This document shows, piece after piece, positions 8,646-17,012 of a stretch of 64,000 nt of DNA (within the stretch, counting starts at the first letter, position 1; each line of letters opens with the position of its first letter). Source of the stretch: Rugosimonospora sp040255525 (GTDB taxonomy: Bacteria; Actinomycetota; Actinomycetes; Mycobacteriales; Micromonosporaceae); contig JBDZVD010000003.1 of NCBI GenBank assembly GCA_040255525.1, positions 62,001 through 126,000 of the forward strand, given 5' to 3'. Position numbers and translations under genes: made by a program. The notes beneath the pieces are model-generated. The model saw nothing but the letters and a program-made list of their open reading frames with translations. It did no database searches and was not told where the DNA came from.

Positions 8646-9595
8646 CAGGCCACCGCCTTTCTCAGCTTCGGATTGAGCACAGTGGACAGGACATCGGCGG
8701 CGAGGCTCGCGATCACGTACATCACCGCGAGCACCAGGATGGTCGCCTGCACGACGGGATAGTCGCGGTTGAGCACCGAGTCGACGGCCAGCGCGCCGAT
8801 GCCGGGCAACGCGAACACCTGCTCGACGACTACCGTCGCGCCGAGCACGCCACCCACCTGCAGGCCGATCACGGTCACGACCGGGATCGACGCGTTGCGC
8901 AGCGTGTGTCGGGTGATGACCCGCCACTCGGACATCCCGACGGCCCGCCCGAACCGGATGAAGTCCTCGTCGAGGACGTCGAGCATCGCCCCGCGGGTGA
9001 TGCGGATGAGTACCGCGCCGAAGCCGGCCGACAACGCGAGCGCCGGCAGGATCAGCGATCTCAGGTTCTGCCCGAAGTCCTGGGTCAGCGGCACGTAGCC
9101 CGATGTCGGGAAGATCTGCAGGGTGAGCGCGAAGCCGAGAATCAGCACGAGCCCGAAGCCGAAGTCGGGGATCGAGGTCCCGAGCACGCTCATTCCCCGG
9201 GCGAAGGAGTCGATGATGCCGCCCTGGCGCACCGCGGCCAGCACTCCGAGCGTTACCCCGCCGATGACCGCGATGAGCAGCGCCAGGACGGCCAGTTCGA
9301 TGGTGACCGGCAGCCGCTGCCGGAGCATGTCGGTGATTGCTTGGCTGCTGATGTAGTCGTGCCCGAGGTTGCCGTGCAGGATGCCTGCCACCCATTTGCC
9401 GTACTGCACCCAGATCGGCTCGTTCAGGCCGAGGTCGTGGCGGACCTTTGCCTCCAGGGCGGGTGTGGCGTTGGTACCCAGCACGGCGTCGGCCGGATCG
9501 CCGGGCACCAGCCGGAGCAGGAAGAACACGACGATGGACACGCCGATGAGCATCGGCACGGCCAACAGCAGCCTGCGTAGCATGAGTTTGGTCAC
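8645..9595 (-). CDS. Oligopeptide ABC transporter permease OppB-like
   Basis: 316 residues, the usual length. N-terminal TM helix (LLLAVPMLIGVSIVVFFLL) followed by RLVPGDPAD, a diagnostic OppB/DppB motif, five more helices, and the EAA loop around VGMSEWRVITRHTLRNA. Start codon GTG at 9595; the RBS is weak, and an in-frame ATG at 9583 is possible. Located 74 bases after the binding-protein gene in the same operon. Confidence 0.93.
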   Translation of the reverse strand: MTKLMLRRLLLAVPMLIGVSIVVFFLLRLVPGDPADAVLGTNATPALEAKVRHDLGLNEPIWVQYGKWVAGILHGNLGHDYISSQAITDMLRQRLPVTIELAVLALLIAVIGGVTLGVLAAVRQGGIIDSFARGMSVLGTSIPDFGFGLVLILGFALTLQIFPTSGYVPLTQDFGQNLRSLILPALALSAGFGAVLIRITRGAMLDVLDEDFIRFGRAVGMSEWRVITRHTLRNASIPVVTVIGLQVGGVLGATVVVEQVFALPGIGALAVDSVLNRDYPVVQATILVLAVMYVIASLAADVLSTVLNPKLRKAVA

Positions 9596-9669
9596 GAGGG
9601 GCTCACCTGTGGAGGTTCATGCCGGCAGTGAGTCCCTGCCGGCGACGGGCGTGTGGTGTGGACCCCGGC

Positions 9670-11244
9670 TCAGCCGCTCTTCCACATGTCCTCCAGGCGG
9701 ATCTCCAACGTCGGCAGCGGCGAGGCGCTGTGGAAGGTCGGCTTGGTCCAGTACCGCTGGATCTGGTTGACCAGCGGAATGTAGGCGGCCTCCTCGGAGA
9801 ACGCGGTGACGAGGTCGGCGTTGACGGCCTTGCGCTTGCTGGGATCACCCTCATAGACGAACTTGTTGACCAGCTGGATGAGCTTGTCGCTCATCGGCCC
9901 GCTGCTGTCGAACGCGGTGCCGTTGGACGTGATCAGCAGATAGGTGATGCCCGGGTCGTTGCTGGCGCTGAAGTAGGACAGGGTCAGCGCCGGCGTGTGC
10001 GCCTGCAGCTGGGCGATGTACTGCGCGGAGCCGAGCGCCTCGATGGTGACGTTGATGCCGATCTGCTTGAGCTGCGACTGCACCACCTGGGCGATCTGGG
10101 CATACACCCGGATCCCCGACTTGATCATCATAGGTACGGTGATGTCGCCGACGCCGGCCTGCCGCAGCAGGTCCTTGGCCTTGTCCAGGTCGGGACCGCC
10201 CTTGAACGGGTTCGCGCCGCTGTACCACGGGTTCGGCTTCGAGACGAGTTCGTCCGCCGCCACCGCCTGCCCGAAGAAGGCCAGCTTGACGATGTCGTCG
10301 CGGTTGATCGCCCACGCGATCGCCTGCCGTACGCGCTGGTCGTTGAACGGCGGCTTGGTCACGTTCAGCGACAGCCAGTACGGCAGGAACGGGCCGGCAT
10401 CGGTGTGCGCCACCCTCGAGGAGTTCATCAGGTTGGCGACCTGCTGGCCCGGAATCGCCTGGATCCAGTCGAACTGGCCCGTCTGCAGGCCGGACAGCCG
10501 CACGCTGTCGTCGCCGACCGAGCGGAACGTCACCTGGTCCAGGTAGGGCTTGTCACGCTTGAAATACTTCTCCCACCTTGTCAGTGTCACGTGGTCGCCC
10601 TGTACCCACTCGGTCATCTTGTACGGGCCGCAGCCGATCGGCCGCAGCTTCGGGTTCTGCCCGGTGACCGCCTTCTCGTTGACGATGTCGAGGAAGCCCG
10701 CGACGGTGGCCTCCATCGGACCGTACGGCTGCTTCAGGCGGAACCGGACGCTGTGTGAATTGATCACCTCGACGCTGCCGATCGACGAGGTGAACGCGGA
10801 CAGGCCGTGCCCGTTGTTCTGCCGCTCGACGGTGTACTTCACGTCGTTGGCGGTGACCGGTTCGCCGTTCTGGAAGACCGCGTTGTCGACCAGGTCGAAC
10901 CGCCAGGTCTTCTCGTCCTCCTGCTGGTAGGCCGAGGCCAGATTGGCCTCGAAGGTGAAGCTCGCCGTCTCGGAGATGAGCTCGCTGAAAATGTTCTGGT
11001 ACACCTCCAGCGACGAGTAGAGCTGGCCGTCGGCCGGGTCCATGTTCACCGGCACGTCCTGGATGGCCAGGGTTGCCTTACCACCCCTGACCGGAGTGGC
11101 GCTGGCCGCGCCCGATGGCCCGGCCGCACCGGATCCATCGTTGGATCCGCATCCGGCAAGCAGCGGCGCCCCGACCGCCGAAGCGGCTATGACTTCGCCC
11201 ACTCCCTTGAGGAAGGTGCGGCGACCTACGTTGAAGTGCGACAA
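9670..11244 (-). CDS. Tat-exported lipoprotein, family 5 peptide-binding protein (DppA/OppA type)
   Basis: 524 residues from a TTG at 11244 with AAGGAG seven bases upstream. The N-terminus carries a twin-arginine motif (RRTFLK), a hydrophobic stretch and a lipobox (LLAGC), so it is predicted to be exported folded and anchored by a lipidated cysteine. The rest matches SBP family 5: paired lobes, FRLKQPYGPMEA, GCGPYKMTEW, and INRDDIVKLAF. It captures peptides or related solutes for OppBCDF. Twelve bases separate it from the upstream CapA-like gene. Confidence 0.92.
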   Translation of the reverse strand: MSHFNVGRRTFLKGVGEVIAASAVGAPLLAGCGSNDGSGAAGPSGAASATPVRGGKATLAIQDVPVNMDPADGQLYSSLEVYQNIFSELISETASFTFEANLASAYQQEDEKTWRFDLVDNAVFQNGEPVTANDVKYTVERQNNGHGLSAFTSSIGSVEVINSHSVRFRLKQPYGPMEATVAGFLDIVNEKAVTGQNPKLRPIGCGPYKMTEWVQGDHVTLTRWEKYFKRDKPYLDQVTFRSVGDDSVRLSGLQTGQFDWIQAIPGQQVANLMNSSRVAHTDAGPFLPYWLSLNVTKPPFNDQRVRQAIAWAINRDDIVKLAFFGQAVAADELVSKPNPWYSGANPFKGGPDLDKAKDLLRQAGVGDITVPMMIKSGIRVYAQIAQVVQSQLKQIGINVTIEALGSAQYIAQLQAHTPALTLSYFSASNDPGITYLLITSNGTAFDSSGPMSDKLIQLVNKFVYEGDPSKRKAVNADLVTAFSEEAAYIPLVNQIQRYWTKPTFHSASPLPTLEIRLEDMWKSG

Positions 11245-11255
11245 CTGCTGTCTCC

Positions 11256-12371
11256 TTAGGTCAGCTCAACCGGCGCGACGACCGTGGCGGGCGCGGCGTC
11301 GGTGAATCTCACGGTGGATCCGCTGAGCCCGCGAACGATGCCGGTCGCGAACTCGTGTTGCGCCGAGTCGGCGATAGAAGGGTTTCCGGCGGCGTCGATG
11401 GCGACGGACAACAGGTCCACATGGGACGGTGCCCCGGGACCGGTCCAGGTGAGACGGGCCAGGCCGCCCACCTTGGTCAACTCGTCGTGCAGCTTGCTCA
11501 GGTCGTAGTCCGGCTCGGCGCGGCCGAATTCGCGATCCTCCACCGCCCGCGCCTGGAACAGGAAGTTGCCGAGGCTGTAGAAGATCGGCCGGTTGTTGTA
11601 GAACTCGATCTCGCTGAGCGAGTGCGGATGGTGGCCGAGCACCGCGTCGGCACCGGCGTCGATGAGCCGGTGCGCCAACGGGCGCTGGTAGTCGCACAGG
11701 TGGCCCTGGTACGGCGCCAGGCAGGCGCGGGGCACACCCCAGTGGCAGGTGACGATCACGACGTCGGAGTCGGTCCTCGCGCGGGCCACGGCCTGTTCCA
11801 GCCGCTCGACATCCTCAGCGAACGGGGTGGTCTCGACTAGTGGCGCCATGCCGGGCTGCTCGTCGATGGTGACGGTGTCGACAAGGAAGCGCGAGAGCAC
11901 CCGCACCGGGGTGATGCCCGGCCGGCCCGGGCCGGCGCTGCTGCCGACCGGCAGCGTGCTCGCGAAACCGATCATGGAAAAGCGCAGCCCGCCCCGCTCC
12001 ACCACACCGGCCCTGATCGCGCTGTCGATGTCCCGGCCACCACCGATCGGGGTGATCCCCGCGTTGGCGAGGTTGTCCACGGTGTCGATCAGCCCCTCGA
12101 CGCCGTAGTCGAAGGAGTGGTTGTTGGCGACGTTGGCCACCGTGACGTTCGCGGCGCGCAGATGCTCCACGACCTTCGGGTCGCTGCGGAAGCGGATCAG
12201 CTTGTCCGCCGCGCCGCCCCGCTCGGTGAGCGTGGTCTCCAGGTTGACCAGCAACGCGTCACAGGCGTGCAGCGCGTCAAGGACCGCGGCGTAGCCGCCC
12301 CCGCTCGGCTCGCGCAGGATCATGACATCGCCGGCGACGCCGAGCGTGACACCCGCGGGCGCGGCCATCAC
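11256..12371 (-). CDS. CapA/PgsA-like metallophosphoesterase-fold protein
   Basis: 371 residues. Motifs of the CapA (poly-gamma-glutamate synthesis) calcineurin-like fold are clear: GDVMILRE, NLETTLT, VANNHSFDYG, CHWGVP, GHHPHS and YSLGNFLF. No signal peptide is seen, so it is probably cytoplasmic, unlike membrane-bound PgsA. ATG at 12371 overlaps the dipeptidase stop by four bases (a second ATG follows immediately). In actinobacteria such genes are often found with peptide hydrolases; a role in handling gamma-glutamyl peptides is only inferred. Confidence 0.82.
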   Translation of the reverse strand: MMAAPAGVTLGVAGDVMILREPSGGGYAAVLDALHACDALLVNLETTLTERGGAADKLIRFRSDPKVVEHLRAANVTVANVANNHSFDYGVEGLIDTVDNLANAGITPIGGGRDIDSAIRAGVVERGGLRFSMIGFASTLPVGSSAGPGRPGITPVRVLSRFLVDTVTIDEQPGMAPLVETTPFAEDVERLEQAVARARTDSDVVIVTCHWGVPRACLAPYQGHLCDYQRPLAHRLIDAGADAVLGHHPHSLSEIEFYNNRPIFYSLGNFLFQARAVEDREFGRAEPDYDLSKLHDELTKVGGLARLTWTGPGAPSHVDLLSVAIDAAGNPSIADSAQHEFATGIVRGLSGSTVRFTDAAPATVVAPVELT

Positions 12372-13564
12372 CAGACCTCCTTCAGTACGCGCATGACGTT
12401 CCCGCCGATAACAGCGGTGATGTCGCTGTCGCTGTAGCCGTGCTTGACCAGCCAGCCGACGATGTTGTGGAAGTTCTCGGTCGGGTTTTCCAGCCCGGCG
12501 ACATACTCGACCTGCTCGTAGGTGACTCCACCGTGGGCCTGGCTCAGCGACAGGTTGCCGGCGAAGACCCGGTGCAGGCCGACGTGGTCGCCGTAGGTGG
12601 TGTCCGGCCCGAACGCCACGTGCTCGATGCCCATCAGGTTCACGCAGTACTCGAAGTGGTCCATCACCGACTCGATCGAGTGTTGGGGATGCTGCGGTGA
12701 CAGCGTGGTGTGCGGCGCCGCCTCCAGGCCGATGACGCCACCGGACTGAGCGCAGGCGGTGAGCACCTCGTCAGGCATCATCCGCGCGGTGTTCCACACC
12801 GCGCGGGCGCCGGCGTGAGTGATGAAGACCGGCTTGCTGGACGCCTCGAACACATCCAGGCAGGTCTGGTCGCCGGAGTGCGAGACATCGATAGCAATGC
12901 CGAGCTTGTTCATCCGTTCCACGGCGCGCCTGCCAAAGACGGTCAGGCCACCGTCGCGTGCCTCCTTGAGCCCCGAGCCAAGCGTGTTGGACTCGGAGTA
13001 GGCGATGCCCATCTGCCGAATGCCCAGGCCGTAGAGGATGTCGATACGGTCGACCTCGTTCTCTATCGGGGTGGCGGCCTCCAGCGACATGACGAACCCG
13101 ATCTGCCCGTTCGCCTTCGCCGCGATGATGTCGTCGATCCCGTGCACCACGCGAACGAAGTCCTGGTGGGCGATGTCGCTCAGCCGCATGCCGAGGTCGT
13201 AGATGATGTCGTCCCACTTCCAGCCCCAGTTGCTGGTGACACACGCGGTCCCATCCATCATGTTGTCGAACAATGCCGTCAACCCGGATTGGGCCAGTCC
13301 TTCGAATCCGGTGTGCTCGCGGCCCGTGCGGATATAGTCACGGATCCTGCCCAGGTCGGTGGGGAACAGGCACGGATGGTCATGCAAGCTGATGACGATC
13401 TTGTCATCGAGCAGTTTGGCCACCCGCGCCCGCTGAGCATCGTCGATTCCGAGATCGTAGGCGGTGACGCGGTCGAGTTCCTTTTCCAGTTCGAAGACCT
13501 GGTAGTCGTCGCCGGGGGTGAGATAGGAATAGGACTTGTATCCTGAGTAACGCGGCTGAGTCAT
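12368..13564 (-). CDS. M19-family membrane dipeptidase-like protein
   Basis: 398 residues, first gene of the peptide-utilisation operon. GGGAG precedes the ATG at 13564. M19 landmarks: SLHDHP (first metal motif, His retained but the usual Asp replaced by His), MSLEAATP (bridging Glu), AIDVSHSGD and FITHAGAR (metal His residues), and the downstream Arg in TARMMPDE. The family cleaves dipeptides, including those with D or dehydro C-terminal residues. It is a paralogue of the partial gene at the left edge. The HxH variant suggests a changed metal site or substrate. Confidence 0.9.
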   Translation of the reverse strand: MTQPRYSGYKSYSYLTPGDDYQVFELEKELDRVTAYDLGIDDAQRARVAKLLDDKIVISLHDHPCLFPTDLGRIRDYIRTGREHTGFEGLAQSGLTALFDNMMDGTACVTSNWGWKWDDIIYDLGMRLSDIAHQDFVRVVHGIDDIIAAKANGQIGFVMSLEAATPIENEVDRIDILYGLGIRQMGIAYSESNTLGSGLKEARDGGLTVFGRRAVERMNKLGIAIDVSHSGDQTCLDVFEASSKPVFITHAGARAVWNTARMMPDEVLTACAQSGGVIGLEAAPHTTLSPQHPQHSIESVMDHFEYCVNLMGIEHVAFGPDTTYGDHVGLHRVFAGNLSLSQAHGGVTYEQVEYVAGLENPTENFHNIVGWLVKHGYSDSDITAVIGGNVMRVLKEVW

Positions 13565-14299
13565 TTCACTCCCGTGGTCGCTGAGGTGCCTCACGCCGCG
13601 GATCACACCGATTCCAAGGGTTGTTCCGCTAGCTGGGGCAGTGTTCCGGACAGGCTGAAGGGCTGTATGAAGTCCGGTCGGAGCGCAGTGAATGCTCTGG
13701 CGGGAATAATTGATCGTGGTGTTGTGGTGCGCGTGCGCGCGGGGACTTACTCGTCCGGTATTCGGCGCGCATCGCGACAGAATTCAACGCCTCAGGGCGT
13801 CACCCGGTGGCGATGATGCGGACAGTCGCCGCCGCAACAGACAATCATTGCGTGTACATTTTTCGTGAACCACGGGCGGGCTGTGCCGCGGCATAGTCTG
13901 ACCAACTGCTCGTTCTTCGCTCGGATATAGACGCCTCCCGTTCCGGCGACTCCACGCGACCTTGCCTGACACGAGGATGCCGATCCCGGCGGTCGAATCG
14001 CGGGGCTGCCAGGGTCCAGGTCCAGGGGTCGAGACCTGATCGGTGAAATGTTGTATGTCCGACTGTCGAGAACCGGGCCGCTGCTCCCGACGAGACGGGA
14101 TCCTGCACTGACCATGAAAATATCGCATGATTCCTGCTGCCTGTCTACTACCACGACCGAAGGTCTCACCGGTGAGCCGGGCGGCCGCGCCGGCAGCTCC
14201 ACCTCCTCACCCTCCTCCCGGTGATGTCACGCAACCCGACAGCGGCCGTCTGGCAGTGACCGTTGATGATGTCCGGGCACCGGTGAGCTCCGCGGCGGG
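13565..14299. promoter_or_regulatory. Upstream region of the peptide-utilisation operon; no gene supported
   Basis: Short overlapping frames exist on both strands but none has recognisable similarity, an RBS and consistent codon bias together. The part nearest the dipeptidase start (13690-13860) is relatively AT-rich and should contain the operon promoter. Beyond about 14100 the sequence grades into transposase debris. Confidence 0.4.
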
Positions 14300-14580
14300 T
14301 CCAGAGTGGACTGTTCCGTTCACCGGGTTGCGGCCAACACAGTTCCGCACGCTGGTCGGCTGGCCGCCGAAGGCGGAGGTGAGGCGATCGCTGACGGACG
14401 CTCGCCGGAGGCCGGTGGTCGCCGACGGCGGCTACCGCGGCAACCCGGCGTGGTGATCGCGTACCGCGAACCCGACGGCGGCGGCGCGCTGCCGCAGGGA
14501 AAGGAGGACCTCAACCGGGTCTACCGCACGGTACGCGCGCGGGCCGAACACACACAGCCCGGCAGCGGCACCGCATCGAC
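14300..14580 (+). pseudogene. Remnant of an IS5-like DDE transposase
   Basis: Two reading frames together give a transposase C-terminal core: LRPTQFRTLVGW, then VVADGGYRGNP in one frame, then VIAYREPDGGG, KEDLNRVYRTVRARAEHT in the next. GGYRGNP and the R-x-RAEH segment are typical of IS5-group transposases from actinobacteria. A frameshift near 14450 and missing N-terminus show it is dead. No flanking inverted repeats were found. Confidence 0.6.
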
Positions 14581-14598
14581 CGAGTCACCCGACAATGC

Positions 14599-15825
14599 TC
14601 AGGAGGCGAGAGCGATCAGCGTACTCAGCAATACGTTCGCGCCCTGCACTAACAACTCCGGATCGGTGTGCTCGGCCGGGCAGTGGCTCCGCCCCTCGTG
14701 GCTCGGGACGAAGATCATGCCGGTTGGCGTGACCCTGGCGAGGTTCTGCGAATCGTGCCCCGCGCCGGACGGCAGGTCCTGCCGGGAGTACCCGTGCGCG
14801 TCGCAGGCGTCTCGTATGACCTGCTGCACCGTGGGATCCATCCCGACGGGGTCGATGATCTGATCGGGATGCCACACGACATCGATGCTGTGCCGCGCGG
14901 CCACCTCCCTCGCCGCCTTCTCCACAGCGGCGTGTAGCGCCGCCACGCCGGCCCGGGTCGGTTCCCGCAGATCGAGCGTGCACGTCGCGACCTCCGGCAC
15001 CACGTTCGCCGCCCCGGGCGCCAGCAGCAGGACTCCGCAGGTCGCCACCGCCGCCTCACTGACGCCCGCCGCCAACCGCGGCAATGAGGTCAGGAAGTCC
15101 GCGGCGGCGAGCAACGCGTCGGCGCGCTTGGACATGGGTGTGGTCCCGGCATGATCGGCACGGCCGTGAAACTCCGCCCGGCCACCGCCCAGCCCGACGA
15201 TCGAGCTGACCACACCGATGTCCAGCCCGAGGGCCTCGAGTTTGGGGCCCTGTTCGATATGCAGCTCGACGAAGGCGGCGACCGCGGCCGGGTCAATCGG
15301 CTGGATCGGCTGCGGGCCGCGGAACGGGTAGTCGGCCCAGGTGTCGACGAGGCGGTCCCCGTCGCGACCCACCATGCTCTCAAGCGCGGCGGGCGAGTAC
15401 CCGTTGATCAGGCCGTACGAGCCGAAGAGGTGTGCGTAGTTGCCCTCCTCGTCGGTGAAGACCATGGCCCGGACCGGGCGGGCCAACGGCACGCCCTCCT
15501 CGGCGAGGCGACGCAGGCACTCCAGCGCGGCGACCGTGCCGAGAGCGCCATCGAGCGGACCGCCGTTCGGCACGGTGTCGATGTGCGATCCGCTCCAGAC
15601 CGCTCCGGTGACTCCGTCGTCGCCGGGTAGCCGAGCGGTCATGTTGCCCAGCCCGTCGAAGACCAGGTCGAGTCCGGCCTGTACGCAACGCTCGCGGTAC
15701 CAGTGGCGGGCCAGCACGTCCTCGGGTGAGAACGCGGTGCGGCTGATCCCGCCGCCCTCGCGGGCCCCGATGCTGGCGAGCGTGCGGAGGTCGGCCAGCA
15801 GGCGATCACCGTTGACCTTCAGCAC
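14599..15825 (-). CDS. M20-family N-carbamoyl-amino-acid hydrolase / allantoate amidohydrolase type
   Basis: 408 residues from a GTG at 15825 (weak RBS). Metal and substrate motifs of the HyuC/AtzC/AllC group are intact: GSHIDTVPNGG, LDGALGT, TDEEGNYA, FVELHIEQGP, HGRADHAGTTPM and GAGHDSQN, with a C-terminal EH (CPAEHTD). These enzymes hydrolyse N-carbamoyl amino acids or ureido acids to amino acid, CO2 and ammonia. It stands alone behind its own AT-rich upstream region (15840-15920) but is functionally compatible with the hydantoin-racemase-like gene at 2.5 kb. Confidence 0.87.
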   Translation of the reverse strand: MLKVNGDRLLADLRTLASIGAREGGGISRTAFSPEDVLARHWYRERCVQAGLDLVFDGLGNMTARLPGDDGVTGAVWSGSHIDTVPNGGPLDGALGTVAALECLRRLAEEGVPLARPVRAMVFTDEEGNYAHLFGSYGLINGYSPAALESMVGRDGDRLVDTWADYPFRGPQPIQPIDPAAVAAFVELHIEQGPKLEALGLDIGVVSSIVGLGGGRAEFHGRADHAGTTPMSKRADALLAAADFLTSLPRLAAGVSEAAVATCGVLLLAPGAANVVPEVATCTLDLREPTRAGVAALHAAVEKAAREVAARHSIDVVWHPDQIIDPVGMDPTVQQVIRDACDAHGYSRQDLPSGAGHDSQNLARVTPTGMIFVPSHEGRSHCPAEHTDPELLVQGANVLLSTLIALAS

Positions 15826-16051
15826 CGCAGCTGCCTAGCCATGCGCAACTTTCCTGCCGAATCTCTCGATCACTTAATAGATTACTGCACATCCGTCGCC
15901 GATTTGCAAGATTCAACGCGTGCCTCGTCGGGAGCGGAGCCGGCGCGCGGCCAACCGCCTCCAATCCGAGGTGGGCCGCAATCAGGTACCTCGACCCGCG
16001 CCGGCCCCCCGGAATCTCCGGGGTCGTCAGCGAATCCGGGCTGGCGCGGGG

Positions 16052-16237
16052 TCAGCGCGAAGCGAATGCGTTCCTGGCTTCGATGACCGCCCGGGGCATG
16101 GCCTTCGCCAGCTCCCACGCCGTCTGTACCGGGGGCTCATGTCCGTGGCCGGATCGGCCGCGTGCGGCGTGCGGCGCCCACAGCCCCGCTGGTCGTACCG
16201 GATGACGCGGTAACGCTCCGTCCACGACTTCCTCCGG
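16052..16237 (-). pseudogene. Fragment of a proline-iminopeptidase-like alpha/beta hydrolase
   Basis: Reading leftwards from about 16237 gives RYRVIRYDQRGCGRRTPHAADPATDM, the oxyanion-hole region of proline iminopeptidases. After a +1 shift it continues with QTAWELAKAMP, from the family's C-terminal part, and ends at a stop (16052-16054). The catalytic Ser elbow and most of the protein are missing, so this is a deletion remnant. It lies just outside the tetR gene. Confidence 0.55.
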
Positions 16238-16304
16238 GTCCGTCCGGCTGCTTCTCCCACGGCGTCTTCGGCTCGCGCAGTGGAAGCAGCCGGCCCCCCT
16301 CCGA

Positions 16305-16901
16305 TCAGCGGGTGGCGCCCGGCCCGGCCAGGGCCATGACCAGCGGCAGGAAGATGTCGTTGAGGATCTCGGCGAACAGCTCCTCGGCCTGTACCGCCAG
16401 CTGCGGCCACTGGTCGGCGGTGCGTCGCAGGCCCTCGTAGCGGATCAGGTCCAGCGGCAGCGAGGCGACCCGCTCGGGTAGGTCGGCGTGGGCGAGCTCG
16501 CCGTGGGCGACTGCGTTCCGCAGGATCTGGTGGAGCACGTCGGGCAGGTTGGAGAAGAACTCGCCAGCCAGGGTCGGCGTGTCGGCGAGCAGGCCGTGCA
16601 GCAGGTCGGGCGTGTAGTGCCGGGCGCGCTCGGCCATCAGCCGCATGACCGTCAGATAGTCCTCGCGGAGCGAGCCGGTGTCGGGCACCGCCGGCACCAG
16701 CGGGCCGAACTTGTGGCGGATCGTGGCGACGGCCAGCTGCTGGCGGTTGGCCCAACGCCGGTACAGCACCTGCTTGCCGGTGTGGGCCCGGGCGGCGACT
16801 CCTTCGACGGTCAGCCGCGCATACCCCTTCTCCTGAATCTCGGCCCACGCTGCGTCCAGGATCGTGGTCTCGAGCTCGCTGCCGTGCCGCCTGCTCTGCA
16901 C
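16305..16901 (-). CDS. TetR-family transcriptional repressor
   Basis: 198 residues from GTG at 16901; GGAGG lies seven bases upstream. N-terminal HTH: TTILDAAWAEIQEKGYARLTV with recognition helix around ARAHTGKQVLYRRW. The remainder is the helical ligand-binding and dimerisation domain, of the TetR_C type often paired with drug exporters. It is divergent from the MFS exporter at 17013, with two matching operator palindromes in the 111-base gap, so it very likely represses both itself and the pump. Confidence 0.9.
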   Translation of the reverse strand: MQSRRHGSELETTILDAAWAEIQEKGYARLTVEGVAARAHTGKQVLYRRWANRQQLAVATIRHKFGPLVPAVPDTGSLREDYLTVMRLMAERARHYTPDLLHGLLADTPTLAGEFFSNLPDVLHQILRNAVAHGELAHADLPERVASLPLDLIRYEGLRRTADQWPQLAVQAEELFAEILNDIFLPLVMALAGPGATR

Positions 16902-16920
16902 GTCACACCCTCCGTCCGCC

Positions 16921-16982
16921 AAGAGACGTTGCGTCTCTTGGCGGTCAAGCCTAGCATTCCGAGGTAGAGACGGATCGTCTCT
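16921..16982. promoter_or_regulatory. Twin TetR operators between tetR and MFS exporter
   Basis: Two near-identical palindromes: AAGAGACGTTGCGTCTCTT at 16921-16939 (8-bp arms) and AGAGACGGATCGTCTCT at 16966-16982 (7-bp arms), with shared AGAGACG/CGTCTCT half-sites and a three-base centre. Their centres are about 44 bases apart, close to four helical turns. They lie 20 bases upstream of the tetR start and 30 bases upstream of the exporter start. Confidence 0.8.
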
Positions 16983-17012
16983 TAGTGCGAACCCGAGCGG
17001 AATGGAGCCGCC

